DNA from: Martinezella rhizogenes
Lineage (GTDB): Bacteria > Pseudomonadota > Alphaproteobacteria > Rhizobiales > Rhizobiaceae
DNA: 64,000 nucleotides
Assembly: GCF_000799715.1 (NCBI RefSeq)
Contig: NZ_JUHG01000011.1
Coordinates: forward strand, 992,001-1,056,000
Direction: 5' to 3'
The notes under the pieces are model-generated. The model did no database searches, was not told the DNA's origin, and worked only from the letters and a program-made list of their open reading frames with translations. Shown in pieces: positions 26,387 to 35,812 of the stretch (position 1 is the stretch's first letter; each line of letters starts with the position of its first letter). A program made the translations under genes and the position numbers.

Positions 26387-27178
26387 ATGAAATACTTGAT
26401 GCTATTCCGGATCATCTCCGCCATGACTGCCATCACCGTGCTGACAGCAGCATCCCTCCCCCAAACCGGCCCGATGCCGCAGCAAAAACCCGATCAAGAG
26501 CAAGCTCAGCCTTCCGCCGGACCGCCTGTCCCGATCGAGAAACCGGCGGCTCCGGAGCCCCAGTCAACCACCGGGGAAATGCAGGGGCCACCCAGACCGC
26601 CGCTGGCCATCGCGGGGGAACCGGGCGACGAACATAAGGCGTGCCTCGCGCAATTGACCGCCATCGGCGCCAGCTTCAAGGATATTCCCCGCATTGACGA
26701 CGGCAATGGCTGCGGCATCGACAAGCCGATTGCCCTCAGCGAGCCGCTACCGGGCATCCAGATAAAGCCGGAAGGCACGATGCGATGCGAGACCGCCCTG
26801 GCGCTCGCTCATTGGATGAAGGAAAGCGTGATACCCTCCGCCATGGCGCTGAAGGACAATGGCCGGATTGTCACCGTCAACCAGGCCTCGACCTATATCT
26901 GCCGCCTGCGCAACAACGCTGCCACCGGCAAGATCTCCGAACATGCCCGCGGCAATGCCGTCGATATCGCCGGCTTCACCTTCGAGAACGGCAAGACCAT
27001 CGGCATCGAACCGCGCCGCGAAGACCCGACGCTCACAGGCGCGTTCCAGCGCACCGCCAGCGCCTCCGCCTGCCTCTACTTCTCAACCGTCCTCGACCCG
27101 GACAGCGATGCGGCCCACGAGACGCATTTCCATCTGGATGTGCTAAAGAGGAAAGGCGAGTTCAGATATTGCCATTAG
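26387..27178 (+). CDS. Extensin-like family secreted protein
   Basis: A 263-residue exported protein with an N-terminal signal sequence, a Pro/Gln/Glu-rich linker of about residues 28-75, and an extensin-like C-terminal domain from about residue 83. That domain carries CLAQLTAIGASF, CGIDKPIAL, RCETALALAHWMKE, SEHARGNAVDIAGF and the closing AHETHFHLDVLKR. The His and Asp residues of the last two blocks resemble the metal sites of LAS-type peptidases, so a cell-wall role is plausible but not shown. Cysteines are paired across the domain. Single gene divergent from the heme receptor. Confidence 0.85.
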   Translation: MKYLMLFRIISAMTAITVLTAASLPQTGPMPQQKPDQEQAQPSAGPPVPIEKPAAPEPQSTTGEMQGPPRPPLAIAGEPGDEHKACLAQLTAIGASFKDIPRIDDGNGCGIDKPIALSEPLPGIQIKPEGTMRCETALALAHWMKESVIPSAMALKDNGRIVTVNQASTYICRLRNNAATGKISEHARGNAVDIAGFTFENGKTIGIEPRREDPTLTGAFQRTASASACLYFSTVLDPDSDAAHETHFHLDVLKRKGEFRYCH

Positions 27179-27229
27179 GCTCCGCTGGAATGGCGATCTT
27201 GCCACAATGATCCAGATTTGCGCAGAACC

Positions 27230-28078
27230 CTATCTCGTTGCCCCACCAGCGTTTGAGAACCACAGGTCTTTGTAAATCGCGACAGCCGTTTCATCGGGCG
27301 AGCGATCTCGCGTCAGCCAGACCGACCGGATAGACCAGGCATCGCTGACACTTGGAGCCTTGCCGCGTTGTGTGGGGTCTGACGCACCGATGCAGGGGAT
27401 GAAAAAGGCGGGCATCAAGGACCGGGCGTTGTATCCCGCGTCCGTACGAGTGATCAGAACGGCAAGGCCGATCCTCTCGTTTGCCTGCCACGGCACGATG
27501 ATCCGACCTCCGGGCCGCAACGCCTCAAGCCACGATGTCGGAGGCGCAACCACGCCGGCATTGACGTAAATCAGATCGGCACTCGGCAATTCCAAAGAGG
27601 TCGCATCGCCGTGAACAACGGAAACGCCCTTGTACGACGCGAGATTTTCGCGTGCACGGCCAGCGAGTTCCTCGTCGATCTCGAAAGCGTGGACATGGCC
27701 ACCTGGCAGCACCAGCTTCGACAAAAGAGCGGTATAGTACCCGGTTCCCGTGCCGATCTGGATGACCGTCTCGCCGGACCTGGGAGCGACAGCACCGATA
27801 AAGGCCGCATGGAGAAACGGCTCTCCATTGTTGATGCCCTTTGCTCTATCCAAAGCGACGAGCACATTCTGATAGACAAAAGAAGGATCGTCGCTCGGCG
27901 TTTTGAGATAGCGCCGGTTGACGACGATCTGCCAGGGCCCGGGTCCAAGGAATGCTTCGCGCCGCACCAGCCCGAAAACACGCTCCAGCCGTTCATCTGT
28001 CGAATTACTGGCCGCCGCCATCATCTTCGCATGGAAGGCTCGTATCTCGTTCAAACTGGCGCGGCGATTTTTGGTCAC
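27230..28078 (-). CDS. Protein-L-isoaspartate methyltransferase-like SAM enzyme
   Basis: A 282-residue class I SAM-dependent methyltransferase related to the PCMT family. SAM motif I is VIQIGTGTGYYTALLS, followed by the acidic loop VHAFEIDEELA and motif SADLIYVNAGVVAPP. True PCMTs are about 210 residues; here an extra C-terminal region of about 70 residues is present, so the substrate may differ. GTG at 28078 is the start, with GGAG about 10 bases upstream. It lies downstream of fhs on the same strand after a 150-base gap. Confidence 0.8.
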   Translation of the reverse strand: MTKNRRASLNEIRAFHAKMMAAASNSTDERLERVFGLVRREAFLGPGPWQIVVNRRYLKTPSDDPSFVYQNVLVALDRAKGINNGEPFLHAAFIGAVAPRSGETVIQIGTGTGYYTALLSKLVLPGGHVHAFEIDEELAGRARENLASYKGVSVVHGDATSLELPSADLIYVNAGVVAPPTSWLEALRPGGRIIVPWQANERIGLAVLITRTDAGYNARSLMPAFFIPCIGASDPTQRGKAPSVSDAWSIRSVWLTRDRSPDETAVAIYKDLWFSNAGGATR

Positions 28079-28227
28079 AACCTGACTCCGCCTTTTGTCA
28101 CGATCATATCGAGGCTCGTTTCGATTTTACTTCTGATGTTTGCGACGTCAATGAAACTAGCGTTCTGCGAGAGCTAAGTTCAGTCGCGTTGGCTTCCAAA
28201 TAACCGCCGCTCCACCAGAATCAGAAC

Positions 28228-29907
28228 TTAAAACAATCCCTCGATATATCCCTGATCATTGAGGAAAATCCGTTCCGCCGCCGGGGATTTCGGCAGGCCG
28301 GGCATGGTCATGATCTCGCCGGTGATGACGACGACGAAGCCCGCGCCAGCCGAGAGACGCACCTCGCGGACCTGTACGATATGCCCCTCCGGCGCGCCGC
28401 GCACGTTGGGATCGGTCGAGAAGGAATATTGCGTCTTCGCCATGCAGACCGGCAGGTGGCCATAACCCTGGTCTTCCCAGGAGCGCAGCTGGTCGCGCAC
28501 GGCCTTGTCGGCGGTCACCTCGCCAGCATGATAGATCTTCGACGCGACGATCTCGATCTTTTCGAGCAGCGGCAGGTTGTCGGGATAAAGCGGCTGGAAT
28601 TTCGCCTGGCCGGATTCGGCAAGCTCCACCACCTTGTAAGCCAGATCCTCAATCCCCGCCGATCCCTCCGCCCAATGGCGGCAGAGGATCGCCTCGGCAC
28701 CGAGCCTTGCGACGTAATCCTTTACCGCCTCAACCTCGGCGTCTGTATCCGAAATGAAGTGATTGATGGCGACGACGACGGGCACGCCGAACTTGCGGAC
28801 ATTGGCGAGGTGCCGGCCGAGATTGGCGCAGCCCTTCACCAGGGCCTCGACATTCTCCTGGCCAAGATCGTCCTTCTTGACGCCGCCATTCATCTTCAAT
28901 GCCCGCACGGTCGCAACGATGACCGCCGCATCCGGCGAGAGCCCAGCCTTGCGGCATTTGATGTCGAAGAATTTCTCCGCGCCGAGATCGGCGCCGAAAC
29001 CCGCCTCGGTAACGACATAATCGGCAAGCTTCAGCGCCGTGCGCGTCGCGATCACCGAATTGCAGCCATGGGCGATGTTGGCAAAGGGACCGCCATGCAC
29101 CAGCGCCGGATTATTCTCCAGCGTCTGAACCAGGTTCGGCTGCATCGCGTCCTTCAACAGCACCGCCATTGCCCCGTCAGCCTTGAGATCGCGAGCATAG
29201 ACCGGCGTGCGATCGCGGCGATAGCCGATAATGATGTCACCGAGCCGCTTTTCGAGATCCTTCAGATCCGAAGCCAAACAGAGGATCGCCATGACTTCGG
29301 AGGCGACTGTGATGTCGAAACCGCCCTCGCGCGGATAGCCATTGGCCACGCCGCCCAGCGAGGCGACGATGTCGCGCAACGCCCGGTCGTTCATGTCCAT
29401 GGCGCGCCGCCAGGTGATGCGGCGGACATCGATATTCTCTTCGTTGCCCCAATAGATGTGATTGTCGATCAGCGCCGCCAGCAGATTGTGAGCCGAGGTG
29501 ACCGCATGGAAATCGCCGGTAAAATGCAGGTTGATGTCTTCCATCGGGATGACCTGCGCATAGCCGCCGCCGGCCGCCCCGCCCTTGACGCCGAAGCAGG
29601 GACCGAGGGACGCCTCGCGCACGCAGACGATCGCCTTCTTGCCGATGCGGTTCAGCCCGTCACCAAGGCCGACGGTCGTGGTCGTCTTCCCCTCGCCCGC
29701 CGGTGTCGGGTTGATGGCGGTGACGAGGATCAGCTTGCCGTCCTTGTTGCCCGCCTTCGAGGCAATGAACTTCGCTCCGATCTTCGCCTTGTCATGCCCG
29801 TAGGGTGCAAGGTCTTCGGCCGGAATGCCGAGCATGGCGCCAATCTCGATGATCGGCAGTTTCTTCGCAGCGCGCGCGATTTCTATGTCGGATTTTACCG
29901 TTGCCAT
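28228..29907 (-). CDS. fhs: Formate-tetrahydrofolate ligase
   Basis: A 559-residue enzyme that makes 10-formyltetrahydrofolate from formate, ATP and tetrahydrofolate, feeding one-carbon metabolism. The ATP-binding P-loop is [18 protein letters not shown] (about residues 63-80) and the family motif [20 protein letters not shown] follows. Length and both ends fit the family. The start at 29907 has GGGAG at 9 bases; the frame is open to 29946. It is divergent from the UPF0114 gene. Folate-cycle partners are not in the window. Confidence 0.95.
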   Translation of the reverse strand: MATVKSDIEIARAAKKLPIIEIGAMLGIPAEDLAPYGHDKAKIGAKFIASKAGNKDGKLILVTAINPTPAGEGKTTTTVGLGDGLNRIGKKAIVCVREASLGPCFGVKGGAAGGGYAQVIPMEDINLHFTGDFHAVTSAHNLLAALIDNHIYWGNEENIDVRRITWRRAMDMNDRALRDIVASLGGVANGYPREGGFDITVASEVMAILCLASDLKDLEKRLGDIIIGYRRDRTPVYARDLKADGAMAVLLKDAMQPNLVQTLENNPALVHGGPFANIAHGCNSVIATRTALKLADYVVTEAGFGADLGAEKFFDIKCRKAGLSPDAAVIVATVRALKMNGGVKKDDLGQENVEALVKGCANLGRHLANVRKFGVPVVVAINHFISDTDAEVEAVKDYVARLGAEAILCRHWAEGSAGIEDLAYKVVELAESGQAKFQPLYPDNLPLLEKIEIVASKIYHAGEVTADKAVRDQLRSWEDQGYGHLPVCMAKTQYSFSTDPNVRGAPEGHIVQVREVRLSAGAGFVVVITGEIMTMPGLPKSPAAERIFLNDQGYIEGLF

Positions 29908-30075
29908 GAGATCTGCTCCCGCCCTGGACATGAGGTATTCACACAACCGGGATAACCCAATAAATATCCACTGTGAATAGCCGCGAATTGTCGTCCGTCG
30001 TGAAACTATCCCGCCTTGCCGCGAGGCGGCGGCCCACCTATTGTCCCACGCCGGACGAACGAAAAAGGAAAAGAC

Positions 30076-30585
30076 ATGAAGTCCCTGGAACTACTGGTCG
30101 AGCGCATCATTCTCTCCAGCCGCTGGATTCTCGTCGTCTTCTATCTCGGTCTCGCGGCCTCGCTCGCGGTCTATGCGGTCTCGTTCGGCTACAAATTCTA
30201 CAAGGTCGCCATCAACGTCTTCCAATATGAAGAGGCGGACATGATTCTTGCGATCCTCGGCCTCATCGACGCCGCACTGGTGGCAAGCCTGATCGTCATG
30301 GTGATGATTTCCGGCTACGAGAATTTCGTCAGCCGCTTCGATGAAGGAGAGGATCAGGTCTCCTTTCTCGGCAAGCTCGATTCCGGCAGCCTGAAGATCA
30401 AGGTCGCCTCCTCGATCGTGGCGATTTCCTCGATCCACCTGCTCCAGATTTTCCTCAATGCCACCCAATACGACAATAGCAAGCTGATGTGGTTCACGAT
30501 CATCCACCTTGCCTTCGTCGTCTCGGCCGTCCTGCTCGGCTACCTCGAAAAGATCATGGCGAAAGTTAAAGGCAAGGACGCCTGA
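30076..30585 (+). CDS. UPF0114 (YqhA) family membrane protein
   Basis: A 169-residue inner-membrane protein of the UPF0114/YqhA family, function unknown. Four hydrophobic segments are visible (near residues 10-40, 50-75, 100-125 and 135-158). Family blocks are [38 protein letters not shown] and [23 protein letters not shown] precedes ATG 30076. Convergent with the next gene, 15 bases apart. Confidence 0.88.
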   Translation: MKSLELLVERIILSSRWILVVFYLGLAASLAVYAVSFGYKFYKVAINVFQYEEADMILAILGLIDAALVASLIVMVMISGYENFVSRFDEGEDQVSFLGKLDSGSLKIKVASSIVAISSIHLLQIFLNATQYDNSKLMWFTIIHLAFVVSAVLLGYLEKIMAKVKGKDA

Positions 30586-30600
30586 CATCGCAGAGCGCGG

Positions 30601-31548
30601 TTACTCGCTAACCGTCGCAGGGACAACGGCGGCCGGTGGCGGTGTCGCACAGTCGGCAATCGATTGCTTGTCCTTGCAGTCCCTCGCAAAGACGAGCTGA
30701 TCGGCGGTGGCAAGCTCCGTCGTCAACCGCAGCTTCAGCGCGTCCATCTGCTCAATGAGATGGATCGAGGTGGGTTGGGTACCCAGCATCAGGTCGAAGA
30801 GGGATTCATCCACGCCCATCTTCTTCAGAAAACCGGTGAGCCTTGCCCTCTGCTGCCTGCCAAGCTTGGTGGTATCGTACTTGCCGACGAACTGACGCCC
30901 GATTTCCTGCTTGGAGAGGACCGTTCGCTTGCCGTTCACCGTTTCGTATTCGGTGCGATATCGGATTCGGACTTCGCTGTAGGTCGTGGTGATCTGATGC
31001 ACTCCAAGGAGCGCGAAGGGGCTGGAGACGCGCTGGACGCCGCCGGCGAAAAACAGCGGACAGGCCGAAAAGCAGATGGCGCCGACAGAAAAAGTTTCAC
31101 CCTTGATGGACCGATCCTTTGAGCGTGCCGCCGAACAGATCGGCTCGGCATAGGGGCAATCGCGCGAGCGCGTCCGACCGACCGCTATCGCCAGCTTCTG
31201 CTTGCGGATCACAGAGGCCATCTCCATGGCCGCCCGGACATCCCCACCAGGCGAACTGACGATTATAGGTAACGTCCTGCCGCCGAGGCGCTTCAGCAGT
31301 TTTTGCAGCTTCTTCGGCGAATCCGCCATGATCTGCCCTTCGGCGGAGATCCAGTCGGGGCAATTATTCGTGGCACGACAGGTGGCCATGTCGCCATGAA
31401 CCAGCAGGAATTCCATCGGTTGGCCAACGCCTGAACCGGCAGCCTCGGCGGAGATGAAGGAAGACACGAGAAAACAAAGGACTGTCAGGAACGACAGTAT
31501 CTGTCGGCAACAGCACACGACAAGCTGTGGGGGAAAACGAAAGGGCAT
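30601..31548 (-). CDS. Exported ClpP/crotonase-fold protein (COG3904-like)
   Basis: A 315-residue protein with a long signal peptide (about 36 residues, three Cys in the h-region: VVCCCRQ). The mature part holds a ClpP/SppA-like fold: LPIIVSSPGGDVRAAMEMAS aligns with the oxyanion strand-turn, and FSVGAICFSACPLFFAGG is the place of the nucleophile, with Ser in FSAC. His in LLGVHQITTTYSE may be the second catalytic residue. It is probably a periplasmic serine protease or an inactive relative. A perfect 13-bp inverted repeat lies just upstream of the start. Confidence 0.75.
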   Translation of the reverse strand: MPFRFPPQLVVCCCRQILSFLTVLCFLVSSFISAEAAGSGVGQPMEFLLVHGDMATCRATNNCPDWISAEGQIMADSPKKLQKLLKRLGGRTLPIIVSSPGGDVRAAMEMASVIRKQKLAIAVGRTRSRDCPYAEPICSAARSKDRSIKGETFSVGAICFSACPLFFAGGVQRVSSPFALLGVHQITTTYSEVRIRYRTEYETVNGKRTVLSKQEIGRQFVGKYDTTKLGRQQRARLTGFLKKMGVDESLFDLMLGTQPTSIHLIEQMDALKLRLTTELATADQLVFARDCKDKQSIADCATPPPAAVVPATVSE

Positions 31549-32097
31549 GAAATAAACGCCTGGAAGCGATTGCTATGACAAGATCGATAGCAATCGCTTT
31601 GGACCTTCGCAAGGCGCGCTGGCACCATCAACCACCCATCGCGATCAGGTTGGCATTGCCGCCGGACCACTACCTTGTCGAAAACCGGTTGTTCGCGCGC
31701 GAAACGCCGCGGACGGGTCAGTCCGTCGGTCGTTAATCCGGAACCCTGGATCGCCGAAAGGCTGCGCACTGACCACGGCGTCGACAAGCCTGGAAACTTC
31801 AAGTTTCAACCAATGCATGCAGTCACGGCAGGCGCATACCGACAGTTTTTCCCGAGATTTTGCCCCTGCCCGGCATTCGGAAGACACGCCGCGGGCGCTC
31901 CCATGAAGGAAGTCGCCGGAACAACTTTTTCTGTCCGTATCGGGACCATTTAAAAAAAGTATTACAAATCAGCAATTTACAATATTAAGATATATGAAAA
32001 TGAAATTATTTCTGGATATGTGGTATTTTTGCGTCTAGCATTCGCCTGCAAATCCAGTATTTGATAGCGGCAACACGCTGTGGGCGCTCATATTCAA
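31549..32097. other. Long intergenic region without a recognised gene
   Basis: About 550 bases between divergent genes. The part next to the ClpP-fold gene has a 13-bp inverted repeat (listed separately); the stretch 31940-32050, just before the LuxR gene, is very AT-rich and likely holds its promoter. Frames of up to about 100 codons exist on both strands, but they overlap each other and show no family features. Confidence 0.5.
31564..31599. repeat. Perfect 13-bp inverted repeat upstream of the exported ClpP-fold gene
   Basis: AAGCGATTGCTAT and ATAGCAATCGCTT are exact reverse complements around a 10-base spacer. It begins 16 bases before the start codon on the minus strand, so it could be an mRNA leader hairpin close to the ribosome-binding region or a repressor operator. 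Confidence 0.7.
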
Positions 32098-32829
32098 ATG
32101 TCCTATTTCATCACTGCTGAGAGACAACTGTTGCTTTCCGCCGAGTTGGCCACAGCCCGGACGCAGACGGCTTTTGCCCAAGCTTTGGAACGGACGAGTT
32201 CGGCCTTCGGCTTCAGCCAGGTGGCTCTTATCAACGCCCCGGTCTCAGAAGACTCCATACTGACGCCACTTGTCATCGAAGGTTCGATACAACCGCAATT
32301 TCTGCGCGATTTTGATCGCCTGCAATTGCTTCGCCGCTGCCCGATGCTGTTGCATGTGCGGAACTCGGTAATGCCCCGCGCCTGGCACCTCCTGGAGAAA
32401 AACATCTCGCAAGACATGGAGCTGCCGCGCGAACTGCATACGCTCCTGCTCAGTCACGATTGTCCGATGGGCATCGTCATCCCCATCAACTCCTCCGACG
32501 GGCAGCGCCTCGTCTTCTGGCTCATGGGTAACCGCAGCAGCCTTGGCCAGAGCGAGCTCAACGAACTGAACATGATCGTGCTGCAGGCGCTCGACACTTA
32601 TAATTGCCTCAAGCGCAATGACGGCTCCGTGCCGCATATGCTTTCCGCCCGTGAGCTGGAAGTTGTCCGCTGGACCGCGCAGGGAAAGACCTCGGTCGAA
32701 ATCGGCCAGATCCTGTCCCTCTCCGACCACACGGTCAACGCCTATATGATGAATGCCATCAAGAAGCTCGATTGCGTCAATCGCACCCAGCTCGTCGCAA
32801 AGGCCATCCGGCTGAAACTGATCAGCTAA
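32098..32829 (+). CDS. LuxR-family transcriptional regulator
   Basis: A 243-residue regulator with an N-terminal autoinducer-binding-like domain (about 1-165) and a C-terminal LuxR HTH (about 180-243: LSARELEVVRWTAQGKTSVE, then IGQILSLSDHTVNAYMMNA). The usual acyl-homoserine-lactone contact pattern W-x3-Y-x8-DP is not present; the matching stretch reads FDRLQLLRRCPMLLH, with Cys before Pro instead of Asp. It resembles rhizobial LuxR solos such as VisR. No luxI gene is nearby. ATG 32098 is preferred; GTG 32080 is an alternative, and both have weak ribosome-binding sites. Confidence 0.82.
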   Translation: MSYFITAERQLLLSAELATARTQTAFAQALERTSSAFGFSQVALINAPVSEDSILTPLVIEGSIQPQFLRDFDRLQLLRRCPMLLHVRNSVMPRAWHLLEKNISQDMELPRELHTLLLSHDCPMGIVIPINSSDGQRLVFWLMGNRSSLGQSELNELNMIVLQALDTYNCLKRNDGSVPHMLSARELEVVRWTAQGKTSVEIGQILSLSDHTVNAYMMNAIKKLDCVNRTQLVAKAIRLKLIS

Positions 32830-32897
32830 TCCTTTTAGCCACTCCCTGGAATTCCGAAATTTCTGGCCTATCGACGCCGCAGGTCGCGGTGGAGAAT

Positions 32898-32924
32898 GGG
32901 CGATCGTCAGAACAACGATCGCCC
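32898..32924. terminator. Hairpin between the LuxR and DUF2333 genes
   Basis: A perfect 10-bp stem (GGGCGATCGT with ACGATCGCCC) lies between convergent genes. The T-run is poor on both strands (TGTCCTCTT on plus), so it is a weak terminator or a transcript-end stabiliser. Confidence 0.5.
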
Positions 32925-32931
32925 TGTCCTC

Positions 32932-34071
32932 TTAGCGGCCGCCGAGGACGGAGCGCATTTCCACCAGATTCGAGCGAACGCGCAGGATATAGAAGCCCAT
33001 CGTCGCGAGATGGCTCGGCATGATCCAGCCGTCCTCACGCCCGTTTGAGATGATGAAGGGCTGAATACGCAGCGCCGCCTCTAGCTGCTTCATGGTGCCG
33101 GCCCAAAGCGCGCCGAGATTACGCTCGGCGATGACTTTCTGGAAATCTGTCCCGACGGCGCTCAGGATACCGTAATAGCCGTAGAGCTGACCATAAGCGA
33201 ACCAGAAGCGGTCGTCGGCGCGCGTATCGAACCAGCCGTAATTATGGTTCTCCGATCGCTCCGCGAGAATGTCCGAGGTGCTGCCGAGATCGTTGGCGAC
33301 ACGATCGATGAATTGCAGCAGGTTGTCGGCACGGCTGTCGAAAACGACATTGCAGGCGCCAAGATCGGTATTGAACTTGCGCAGGCTGGTGATCGCCGCG
33401 CGATAATAGCTCGGCGTCGGCGTCTTCGGTCCGAAGGGACGCATGCCGAAATACCAGCTCGCTTCGTCGAATTGCAGATTACCGCGGGCGCTTTGCAGAT
33501 CGCCATTGATGCCCGACGTACCACGCACGCGGCCGAGCGTGTCGACCAGCTCCACCGCCGTGCGCCGTACCGCCTGATTCACGCCACGCTGGAAGGCGGC
33601 CTTGTTGTCGAGGAACGGCGTGTCATCCCAATTCATGCCGAAGAACCCGAGCTTGAAGAGCAGCATCGAGGAGATCCAGGCATTCTGGTTGACGTTGAAA
33701 TCGATGAGATCGGCGGTGACGTCAACGGTCCCGGACGTCTGGCAAGCTTTCGGCGCGGTCGCCGCGACCTGCTGCCCGCTCGCCGCCGGCACTTCCTGCC
33801 CTGCTCCGACCTTGCGGTCCTCGAACCGGTAGACGCTGGGGTAATTGGCATCAAAGCCACTCCAGACCTGCGTCTGCCAGATGAAGTAGATGTACAGCAC
33901 CGCCATCAGCGTCACGAAAGCGGCGAGCGGCAGCTTGATCAGCCAATTGCGGCGCTGATACCAGCCGTGCGCGGCCAGGAAGGGCCAGACGATCCCGACG
34001 ACGAGAAGCCCGAGACCCCGCGCAATGGCGGCGCCGATCCGCTTGAAGAACGCAGTAATGGAATCAAGCAT
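32932..34071 (-). CDS. DUF2333 family membrane-anchored protein
   Basis: A 379-residue protein of the DUF2333 family, function unknown. There is one or two N-terminal hydrophobic segments (about residues 13-35 and 46-68: LPLAAFVTLMAVLYIYFIW), then a soluble, probably periplasmic domain with ASWYFGMRPFGPKTPTPSYY and DDRFWFAYGQLYGYYGIL. The gene lies 126 bases downstream of the coiled-coil protein gene on the same strand and may share its transcript. Confidence 0.85.
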   Translation of the reverse strand: MLDSITAFFKRIGAAIARGLGLLVVGIVWPFLAAHGWYQRRNWLIKLPLAAFVTLMAVLYIYFIWQTQVWSGFDANYPSVYRFEDRKVGAGQEVPAASGQQVAATAPKACQTSGTVDVTADLIDFNVNQNAWISSMLLFKLGFFGMNWDDTPFLDNKAAFQRGVNQAVRRTAVELVDTLGRVRGTSGINGDLQSARGNLQFDEASWYFGMRPFGPKTPTPSYYRAAITSLRKFNTDLGACNVVFDSRADNLLQFIDRVANDLGSTSDILAERSENHNYGWFDTRADDRFWFAYGQLYGYYGILSAVGTDFQKVIAERNLGALWAGTMKQLEAALRIQPFIISNGREDGWIMPSHLATMGFYILRVRSNLVEMRSVLGGR

Positions 34072-34197
34072 GAAGGTCTCCCCTGAAGCGCCGCAATCCC
34101 CCGGATACGCAAAGGACGCTAGGACACTTTGAAACTGCGCAACATATTCACGCCCCTGCAGATATGTGTTTCCGCGGGAGACGGCAACCGGCTGATA

Positions 34198-35244
34198 TCA
34201 TTTTTCAATCGTGGACGATAACGAGGTCTCAGGCTCAGGCTCGACCGGTTGCTCCTCTTCCATCCCCCGCGTGGCTGGCGGCGGAGATTCCAGTCGCCGT
34301 GTAAAGACCTTGTCGGCATGCTCCTTGCGTCTTGCAAGATCATGACCGGCAAGCACATTCGCATCGAAGGCCTCGATCAACGCGGCGACTGGGGCCGCTC
34401 TTTCAACGGTAGGCAAAGGCGGCACGGCCTCCGACATCACCGCCTTCAGCAGGGCGATCCGTTGTTCGATATCGATCGCAAGCTTGCCCGCCATCGCGTT
34501 GACGGCGGCAACCTGCGCATTCAGAACCCCCGCCACATCCTCGTAGATATCGATGAGCCGCTGCAACGCCACCCGTCCGGGCTGCAAAGCGCGCTCTCGC
34601 GCATGGAGAGCATCCTGCTCTGCGAGCAGTCGCCGATACTCCGCTTCCAGTTCGGATCGCGAATCCAAAGCGCGAGTGGATGAAGCATCGACACGCCGGT
34701 CCACAATCCTCGGCGCCAGGTCATCAGCCTGGCGCTGGGTGTCCTCAATATCGAGATCGACGCGTTGCCGACGCTCGATGACCTGCGCCAGATGCGTCTC
34801 GCAACCCTGAAAGGCTTGAACCAGTAGCGGTCGCGCCTCCTTGAACAGTGCGTTGAGTGAGGCTGACGCCGCCAGCACCGCATCGAGTTCCGCCACGATC
34901 GATGCGGGCTCGGCATGTCCTTGGCCGATCCTGCGCGTGAACCAGGTTGATGTTTCAGCCCCAGCCGTTTCATCAAACAATCGCCGATGCTGTAAATCCG
35001 CAGCCGCGGTGACCTCATCGAGTTCCCTGACCAGCAATCGAGTTAGCGATTTCCAGCGCTCGAGCAACTCGAGCGTCTCGCGCACCTGCGCCTCCTCCAC
35101 CGGGACGTTGACGGCTCCGGGGCGGGCATCACCCCTGGCGTAGCCGGCAAGCACGGTGTTTGCCGCATCCAGACCCTTGATCGCATCGTCGAGCGTCACA
35201 CGCGCCCTGTCGAGTTCGCCATCGAAGGAATGAGCCTTGGCCAT
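34198..35244 (-). CDS. Large coiled-coil hypothetical protein
   Basis: A 348-residue protein that I do not recognise. It is Ala/Glu/Arg/Leu-rich with long helices (for example LLERWKSLTRLLVRELDEV and SELEAEYRRLLAEQDALHAR) and no signal peptide or membrane segment. The C-terminal 35 residues are Pro/Glu-rich. ATG 35244 follows GAGAG; a TTG at 35259 in frame is less likely. It probably acts as a cytoplasmic scaffold; its neighbour DUF2333 on the same strand is also of unknown function. Confidence 0.7.
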   Translation of the reverse strand: MAKAHSFDGELDRARVTLDDAIKGLDAANTVLAGYARGDARPGAVNVPVEEAQVRETLELLERWKSLTRLLVRELDEVTAAADLQHRRLFDETAGAETSTWFTRRIGQGHAEPASIVAELDAVLAASASLNALFKEARPLLVQAFQGCETHLAQVIERRQRVDLDIEDTQRQADDLAPRIVDRRVDASSTRALDSRSELEAEYRRLLAEQDALHARERALQPGRVALQRLIDIYEDVAGVLNAQVAAVNAMAGKLAIDIEQRIALLKAVMSEAVPPLPTVERAAPVAALIEAFDANVLAGHDLARRKEHADKVFTRRLESPPPATRGMEEEQPVEPEPETSLSSTIEK

Positions 35245-35330
35245 GAAAGCGTCTCTCAATTGCCGTTGTGGATGAGACTAACCGCTTATATGCGCGAAGA
35301 GAATGACTGAATGCGCGAGGCTTCCGCCTC

Positions 35331-35717
35331 CTACTGCGCGACGGCCGGGCTCTTCAGATAGGCGATGATATTGTCGAGATCCTTGTCGCTCTTCAAGCCC
35401 TGAAAAGTCATCTTCGTGCCCTTCACCAGGAATTGCGGGCTGGGCAGGTATTTTCTGAGCAGCGCCTCGTCCCAGACCTTGCCATCGGCGCCAAACGCCT
35501 TCATCGCCGTCGAGTAGTTGTAGTCCGGCACGGCGGCGACTGGGCGGCCGACCACGCCCATCAGCGATGGCCCGACATGGTTCTCATGGGCAGTCGCAGT
35601 GTGGCAGACGGCGCATTTCTTGAAGACTGCAGCACCAGCGATCGCATCACCGTCAGCAAGGGCGACGGAGCTGGAGAAGAGAGCAGCGGCCGCAGCCAGC
35701 AGACAGAGCGATTTCAT
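35331..35717 (-). CDS. Class I c-type cytochrome (cytochrome c2-like)
   Basis: A 128-residue periplasmic electron carrier. A signal peptide ends near residue 20 (SSVALADG). The heme-attachment motif is CAVCH in VFKKCAVCHTATAHENHVG, and the distal Met ligand is in LVKGTKMTFQGLKSDKD near residue 100. The sequence is typical of small cytochromes c2/c550 that feed terminal oxidases. A strong GGGAGGA site precedes ATG 35717. The gene stands alone; no oxidase genes are adjacent. Confidence 0.92.
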   Translation of the reverse strand: MKSLCLLAAAAALFSSSVALADGDAIAGAAVFKKCAVCHTATAHENHVGPSLMGVVGRPVAAVPDYNYSTAMKAFGADGKVWDEALLRKYLPSPQFLVKGTKMTFQGLKSDKDLDNIIAYLKSPAVAQ

Positions 35718-35812
35718 TGTTCCTCCCGACGCGAGATCAGAAAGCGATCCCGTTGCCGTGACCATAGAGACATTTGCGGCCAGTCGCCGGATGACGCAAT
35801 GACGCGGACGAC

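Noticed and set aside
31675-31953. A 92-codon plus-strand frame in the long gap before the LuxR gene
   Set aside because: No ribosome-binding site, no family features, and overlapping frames on the other strand are of similar quality.
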